Origin: Planctomycetota bacterium | GTDB lineage: Bacteria > Planctomycetota > Planctomycetia > Pirellulales > Lacipirellulaceae | Length of the DNA: 64,000 nucleotides | Reading direction: 5' to 3' | Assembly: GCA_029781135.1 (NCBI GenBank) | Contig: JAKOXH010000039.1 | Location: 1-64,000, forward strand | Shown: one piece after another, positions 59,316 to 64,000 of the stretch | Numbering within the stretch: position 1 is the stretch's first letter | Layout: each line of letters begins with the position of its first letter | Position numbers and translations under genes: made by a program | The notes under the pieces: model-generated | The model's database searches: none | What the model saw: only the letters and a program-made list of their open reading frames with translations | Told to the model about the DNA's origin: nothing

Positions 59316-61394
59316 ATGGCCACTCCTCTGGTAACGGGCGGTGGCGAGCGGGAAACGCAAGCTTGGCATGAGTTGGAAGATGTTTTCGCGTCGCTTGCTC
59401 AGCTAGCTCGTTCCGCCGCGACGCCGCTCGAATTCTATCGCACGGTTCTCGACCAAAGTGTGCGCGCACTCTCGGCAGTGGGCGCGGTGGCTTGGTTGCG
59501 CGCGGATGGCACGATGAAACCGGTAGTACAGTGCGGCCTGCCCGCAAGTGCTGCCGCCTGCACGGACGAAGCTCGGCGTGTCCACGAGGCAGTGCTTGGC
59601 GATATCATCGCTGAGGGCCGCGTGCAAAGTGTTGCACCGGGAGTTGTCGGCACAAACCAATTGCTCCTGCTCGGTCCGGTGTCTGTACCAGGCACTTCGA
59701 CGATAGCGGGCGATCAAGCAGAGCGCGGGCCGGTAATTGCAGTCATCGAACTGTGGCTGCGTGGTGATATTAGCCCGGCCACGCTGCGTGGCTGTGAAGA
59801 GTATCTCACCGCGGTTTGCGATTTGGCGGCCGACTTCCATGCGTTTGACGAACTTCGACGACTGAGAGAGTTCGAACACCACCGCACGGAATTGCTGGAC
59901 CTCGGGCCACTGGTTCACAACCAGCTTGGGTTGTCGGCCACGGCGTATGCGGTTGCGAATGAAGGCCGACGCTTGGCGAATTGCGATCGGCTCAGTGTGC
60001 TCGTGGCACGCGGGAAGCGATGCAAACTGCTTGCGACCAGTGGCGTCAGTCGAGTTGAGCGGCGGAGTGGAGCCGCGCGACAGCTCGCCAAAGTCGCTGA
60101 GCAGGTGCGGCAGACAAACCAGGCGGCTTACTATGCCGATGGCGATTGCGAGGCCTTGCCGCCGGTCGCCGAGGCGATAGCGCGGCATGTCGAGGAATCG
60201 CACGCACGCTACGTGGCAGCAATGCCGCTGACACTGTTGGATTCGAGAAACGAGCAAGACGATACGATCGATAAGCGTCGCCGTCAGCGTAAAGCGCGGA
60301 AACGTCCACAGTTCGTGCTGATTGCCGAACAGTTCGATTCGCGTGACGGTGAATTGCGGCAGGAATGGCTTCAGGAAGTCGCCGCAGTGTCAACAACCGC
60401 ATTGTACAACGCACTAGCGGTTGACGAGATGCCGCTCGGTTGGCTGCTGCGGCCGATGGGACGATTGAAGACGAGGATACAGGAGCATTTGTCGCGGACG
60501 GCGATTATTGTGGCTGCGGTAATCGTCGCGGTCGCGGCACTAGTGCTTGTGCCGGCGGATTTCAACATTGAGGCGCCAGGCACGATGCAGCCCACCGTGC
60601 GGCGCGACGTATTCGCTCCACGCAACGGCATTGTCGATGAAGTGCTGGTCAAGCATGGCGACGACGTCAAAGTTGGCGCGCCGCTCGTGCGGATGCGCGA
60701 TCCCTCATTGGAACTGGAACTCAAACGGGTTGATGGGGAACTCGAAACGGCTCAGCGGCAACTCGATGCGGTGCGGGCGGCCAAGACGAATCGAGCGGTG
60801 CGGGATGCAGCTCCTGTGGAATCGTATCGTTTGTCGGCCGAAGAGCGCGAGCTGGAACAAAAGGTGGCGAATTCGCGGCGTGAACTAGAGCTGCTGCAAC
60901 ACGAACGCGATCGGCTGGTGGTAACAAGTCCGCTTGCGGGGCGCGTGCTGACCTGGGACTTGGGTCATCAACTTTCGGCCCGGCCCGTGGAACGCGGCGA
61001 AGTATTGGTAACGGTGGCCGATGTTGCCGCGCCGTGGCAATTAGAATTGGCCGTTCCGGATGACCGAATTGGTTATGTACTCGCAGCTCAGAAAGAGCTG
61101 AAAGCGGATTTGCCGGTCCGATTCCGGATTGGTACCGATGAGCGAGCCACGTTCAACGGCCACATCGCCGAAGTTTGCGAAATGGCCGACGTGCCCAAGG
61201 AGAAGACCGCGCGGCCCCGCCCAACTGTGCTGACGAAGGTTTCAGTGGATTCGCGGGAACCGCTTGCGGCATTGGGCGGCGAGCTGCGACCGGGCGTTTC
61301 GGCGCGGGCACAGATCGAGTGTGGCCGACGTTCGATCGGCTACGTGTGGCTGCATGATATTTGGGACGCTGCAAAGGAGTGGTGGGAGTTTTAG
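59316..61394 (+). CDS. GAF-domain / HlyD hybrid membrane-fusion protein
   Basis: A 692-residue protein of unusual architecture. Residues about 15-385 form two cytoplasmic GAF-like regions (LEFYRTVLDQSVRALSAVGAVAWL...; AYAVANEGRRLANCDRLSVLVARG...). One transmembrane helix lies near 393-410 (AIIVAAVIVAVAALVLVPA). Then comes an HlyD-type adaptor: barrel halves NIEAPGTMQPTVRRDVFAP and VTSPLAGRVLTWD with a coiled coil between (ELKRVDGELETAQRQLDAV), and a beta-barrel. A cytoplasmic sensory domain on an export adaptor suggests ligand-gated secretion. It is first in the + strand cluster with another HlyD and an M50 protein, and divergent from a TolC gene. Confidence 0.85.
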   Translation: MATPLVTGGGERETQAWHELEDVFASLAQLARSAATPLEFYRTVLDQSVRALSAVGAVAWLRADGTMKPVVQCGLPASAAACTDEARRVHEAVLGDIIAEGRVQSVAPGVVGTNQLLLLGPVSVPGTSTIAGDQAERGPVIAVIELWLRGDISPATLRGCEEYLTAVCDLAADFHAFDELRRLREFEHHRTELLDLGPLVHNQLGLSATAYAVANEGRRLANCDRLSVLVARGKRCKLLATSGVSRVERRSGAARQLAKVAEQVRQTNQAAYYADGDCEALPPVAEAIARHVEESHARYVAAMPLTLLDSRNEQDDTIDKRRRQRKARKRPQFVLIAEQFDSRDGELRQEWLQEVAAVSTTALYNALAVDEMPLGWLLRPMGRLKTRIQEHLSRTAIIVAAVIVAVAALVLVPADFNIEAPGTMQPTVRRDVFAPRNGIVDEVLVKHGDDVKVGAPLVRMRDPSLELELKRVDGELETAQRQLDAVRAAKTNRAVRDAAPVESYRLSAEERELEQKVANSRRELELLQHERDRLVVTSPLAGRVLTWDLGHQLSARPVERGEVLVTVADVAAPWQLELAVPDDRIGYVLAAQKELKADLPVRFRIGTDERATFNGHIAEVCEMADVPKEKTARPRPTVLTKVSVDSREPLAALGGELRPGVSARAQIECGRRSIGYVWLHDIWDAAKEWWEF

Positions 61395-61545
61395 TGGGAT
61401 GAATCTCACGCAAAGAGGAAAGGCGCAGACAAAGAAGGAAGAGTTAACCCCTAATGTGCGCTAATGATCGCTAATGTGTTATTCGACAGTATTATTGTTC
61501 ACTAGCGCCGTTTGGCGGATACACAACGCAATCGAATTTGGCTTG

Positions 61546-62475
61546 ATGATTGTTATGAGACATGCCGTCGTTCCAATTTTGGTGCTTGTATTTCTGTTTG
61601 AATCTAATACGCCAGCGGCTGCGGAAACGCGCGGGGCGGTGCCGGCTGTTGGTACGGCGCCGACGAACAACGGTGGGCAAGCGATACAAGTGGAGTCCGT
61701 CGTCCTGCGGCTGATGGAAGAGGCGGAGGTACCGGCGCAAGAAGCAGGCGTGGTCACTGCAGTAGCGGTGCGCGAAGGGCAGCGCGTAAAGGTCGGCGAG
61801 TTGCTCGCGCAGCTCGACGACCAAGTGCCGCGGCTGGCGGCGGACGCGGCCAAGGCCAAGTACGACATCACACACGAAAAGGCGACGAACGACGTACAGA
61901 TTCGTTATGCCCAGAAGGCGCTCGAAGTTTCGGAGGCTGAGTTGCGGCGGTCGACCGAGTCGATCGAGAAGTTTGCGAAGAGCGTGTCGCAATCGCAACT
62001 CGATGTCGAACGGCTTACGGTGCAAAAAAATCGACTCGAGGCAGAACAGGCCAATCACGAACAAGCCATCGCCGTGTTGGATATGAAGGCCCAGGAAAAT
62101 GAGCTGAACGCGGCCCGGGCGCAGATTGCGCGGCGGCGAATCGCGGCACCGTTTGACGGCGTCATCGTGCAAATCTACTTGCGAAAAGGCGAGTGGGCCG
62201 AACCGGGACAAAAGGCCCTGCGGATTGTGAATGCCGATCGACTCAAGGCCGAGGGATTTATTCGGGCCGATGATGCCGTTCGCATTGCGGTGGGAAAACC
62301 GGTCGACCTGGTGGTTGAGCTAGGTGCGCAGCCACAGGCATTCGCCGGAAAAGTGGCTTTCGTGAGTCCCGAAGTCGACCCAATAACGGGCCAAGTGCGC
62401 GTGTGGGCAGAGATTGAGAATCGCGAGGGAAGGTTGAGGCCAGGCCAGGCGGCGAAGATGAGGGTGGGGAGTTAG
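61546..62475 (+). CDS. HlyD-type periplasmic adaptor
   Basis: A 309-residue exported adaptor. The signal peptide is residues 1-25 (AVVPILVLVFLFESNTPAAA). The barrel-sandwich halves are AQEAGVVTAVAVREGQRVKVGELLAQLD and IAAPFDGVIVQIYLRKGEWA, with a coiled-coil hairpin of about 110 residues between. The beta-barrel ends AFVSPEVDPITGQVRVWAEIENREGRLRPGQAAKMRV. It lacks a membrane anchor other than the signal. It follows the GAF-HlyD gene by 151 bp (repeat filler) and precedes the M50 gene by 94 bp. ATG 61546 is used; 61555 is an alternative. Likely a partner of the hybrid and the TolC homologue. Confidence 0.85.
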   Translation: MIVMRHAVVPILVLVFLFESNTPAAAETRGAVPAVGTAPTNNGGQAIQVESVVLRLMEEAEVPAQEAGVVTAVAVREGQRVKVGELLAQLDDQVPRLAADAAKAKYDITHEKATNDVQIRYAQKALEVSEAELRRSTESIEKFAKSVSQSQLDVERLTVQKNRLEAEQANHEQAIAVLDMKAQENELNAARAQIARRRIAAPFDGVIVQIYLRKGEWAEPGQKALRIVNADRLKAEGFIRADDAVRIAVGKPVDLVVELGAQPQAFAGKVAFVSPEVDPITGQVRVWAEIENREGRLRPGQAAKMRVGS

Positions 62476-62494
62476 GCGTTAGGCGTTAGGCGTT
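62474..62494. repeat. Short tandem repeat TTAGGCG x3
   Basis: Three copies of a 7-bp unit directly after the HlyD stop codon, before the M50 gene. Confidence 0.7.
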
Positions 62495-62569
62495 TTGGCG
62501 GGTGACATCGGTCCATTGACTACTGTCGATTGATGAGCACCAACCAAGAACACATTTTGATTCACGGCG

Positions 62570-64000
62570 ATGCCTGCAATTGAATCATCTATCGACCGGC
62601 ACCTATCGCTCCGCTTGCGGGCGGATTTGCTGGCGACGCGCGTCGAGAGTGCAAGCGGGGCTTCGTGGATCGTGAAGGATCCGCTTACACTCGAGCACTT
62701 TCAATTTTCGGCGGAGGAATATGCGCTGCTCGACTGGCTGCGCGAACCAGTCACGCTCGCGGAATTGCAGCGGCTATTCCAGCGCGAGTTTTCCCCCCAG
62801 ACGATCACGCCGACCAAGATTTGGGAGTTCATCAGCCGGCTCCACTCGGCAGGGCTGCTGATGAGCGACGCGACCGGTCAGGGCCGCGAGTTGCTGGAAC
62901 GGCGCGAACGGGAGACGACACGGCGACTACTCTTCTCGTGGACGGGGTTGCTGGGCATGCGGTTCCGCGGAGTTGACCCGGATGCGTTTCTAACAGCAGT
63001 TCACGACCGCTGCCGGTGGCTTTTTTCGCCGCTGGCCATCGCTCTTGCGGCCGCCGTTGTGCTGTACGCGCTATCGCTGTTGGTCGGCCATTTTGATGAT
63101 TTTCGCGAGCGGCTACCAGAAATTTCAGCGCTGCTGGATTGGCGAAACTTGCCGTGGTTGCTGGCGGCCATCGGCGTTGCGAAGGTACTGCACGAATTAG
63201 GGCACGCGCTGGTTTGTAAACACTTTGGCGGCGAAGTGCGCGAACTTGGGTTCATGCTGCTCGTATTCGCGCCGTGCTTGTATTGCGATGTGACCGATGC
63301 CTGGCGACTGCCAAACAAAGGGCGGCGCATTGCCATATCGGCGGCCGGCGTACTCGTTGAGCTTGTGCTTGCCGCAATCGCGACCATCGTATGGTGGTAC
63401 GCCCAGCCCGGCATCATGCAGTTCATAGCGCTGAATATCATGGTCATTTGTACGCTGAACACGCTGCTGGTTAACGGCAATCCACTCATGCGATACGACG
63501 GCTACTACGTCTTTTCCGACTTCGTCGAGGTACCTAATTTGTGGCAGCGGTCGCGTGAGTCATTGCAGTACTTTTGGTCGGAATGGTTGTTGGGGCAACC
63601 GACGGCAGACGATCCCCTGTTGCCGGCAGCGCAGCGACCGTGGCTGGCCGTATATGCCGTCCTCTCGAAAGTTTATTTAACTGCGGTCTGCGTGATGATC
63701 GTGTGGGGCTTGGTGAAAACACTTGCGCCGTATCGGCTGGAGAACCTGGCCTACATGGTGGGCTGCGTTGTCGTCGGCAGCGCACTCGTCGCACCCGTGA
63801 AAGCAGCCGCGGAACTCGCGCGGAACCCGGTGCGGCGTGGCGAAATCCGCCGCGACCGACTGGCAATCGTGGCAGGCTTGGTTTTCGCGGGAATCATCGG
63901 CACGCTGGCGCTGCCCGTCAATTATTATGTTGCAGCGCCGCTCGTCCTGATGCCGGAAGATGCGGTTCGGATCTATGCGAAAGTGGGCGGCACGCTCAAT
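62570..64000 (+). CDS. PqqD-like / M50 membrane metalloprotease (3' end beyond the window)
   Basis: Open from ATG 62570 through the last base (477 codons), so it is partial. Residues about 25-105 resemble a PqqD/RRE-type winged helix (SWIVKDPLTLEHFQFSAEEYALLDWL ... FISRLHSAGLLM). A helix follows near 145-165, then the M50 zinc site HELGH with H208, E209, H212 (VLHELGHALVCKHFGGEV) and the second metal-ligand motif NPLMRYDGYY (D310), with further helices to about 455. The last visible residues (LPVNYYVAAPLVLMPEDAVRIYAKVGGTL) look like the start of an HlyD barrel. So it is probably a protease-adaptor hybrid. It is third in the GAF-HlyD/HlyD cluster. Substrate unknown, possibly a peptide. Confidence 0.85.
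   Translation, partial: MPAIESSIDRHLSLRLRADLLATRVESASGASWIVKDPLTLEHFQFSAEEYALLDWLREPVTLAELQRLFQREFSPQTITPTKIWEFISRLHSAGLLMSDATGQGRELLERRERETTRRLLFSWTGLLGMRFRGVDPDAFLTAVHDRCRWLFSPLAIALAAAVVLYALSLLVGHFDDFRERLPEISALLDWRNLPWLLAAIGVAKVLHELGHALVCKHFGGEVRELGFMLLVFAPCLYCDVTDAWRLPNKGRRIAISAAGVLVELVLAAIATIVWWYAQPGIMQFIALNIMVICTLNTLLVNGNPLMRYDGYYVFSDFVEVPNLWQRSRESLQYFWSEWLLGQPTADDPLLPAAQRPWLAVYAVLSKVYLTAVCVMIVWGLVKTLAPYRLENLAYMVGCVVVGSALVAPVKAAAELARNPVRRGEIRRDRLAIVAGLVFAGIIGTLALPVNYYVAAPLVLMPEDAVRIYAKVGGTLN

Overview
The window looks like chromosomal DNA from a planctomycete, probably of the Pirellulales type. This is inferred from gene content, not from a marker gene. Pointers are: a VPEP (PEP-CTERM) plus dockerin plus lamin-tail secreted protein; PQQ-like propeller proteins; a Tat-exported Gfo/Idh/MocA oxidoreductase; an inner-membrane protein with the planctomycete-style F-S-L-R-x-L-L-x-L-V-T motif; small lineage-restricted proteins; and GC-rich DNA full of palindromic filler repeats. 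No rRNA, tRNA, CRISPR array or phage was seen.

Layout. 1-5.4 kb: a heptanucleotide array, two adjacent 3'-5' exoribonucleases (YhaM type and RNase R), a small conserved protein and a secreted beta-propeller. 5.6-11.8 kb: a split-P glycine cleavage cluster (gcvT, gcvH, gcvPA, gcvPB) with a lipoate-protein ligase homologue that could charge GcvH. 12-15 kb: FHA protein, two small lineage proteins and a TPR lipoprotein. 15.5-17.8 kb: a Y1 (RAYT-like) transposase bracketed by six copies of a REP-like palindromic repeat. 17-33 kb: two DinB-fold proteins, DJ-1/PfpI, a GT1 glycosyltransferase, citrate synthase, a pRiA4b ORF-3 protein, an oxidoreductase, an HdeD-like protein, an aldehyde dehydrogenase and a NagB-PIG-L fusion. 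33.3-41.6 kb: periplasmic Cu/Zn SOD, then a five-gene MarR-TolC-HlyD-ABC ATPase-permease efflux operon. 42-56.5 kb: a phosphate region (pstSCAB-phoU-phoB, a secreted propeller/phosphoesterase and a PhoR-like kinase) interleaved with a secreted PEP-CTERM protein and a Crp/Fnr regulator. 56.7-64 kb: an envelope cluster of a TolC homologue, a GAF-HlyD hybrid, a second HlyD adaptor and, running off the window end, a membrane M50 metalloprotease with a PqqD-like N-terminus and the beginning of an adaptor-like domain.

Two things stand out. First, the same kinds of palindromic or filler DNA found between genes also sit in-frame inside several conserved genes (rnr twice, gcvPA, gcvPB, a GT1 glycosyltransferase, the PhoR-like kinase and probably the lipoate ligase). 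In gcvPA and rnr the repeat copies are read in different frames, so it is DNA, not peptide, that is shared. Second, the terminal TolC / GAF-HlyD / HlyD / PqqD-like-M50 cluster looks like an uncharacterised envelope export or processing machine.

Limits: all family calls were made by eye from motifs and overall architecture. Start codons were chosen by family start, Shine-Dalgarno match and spacing. Statements about what is typical of a family rest on general knowledge and no search was run.
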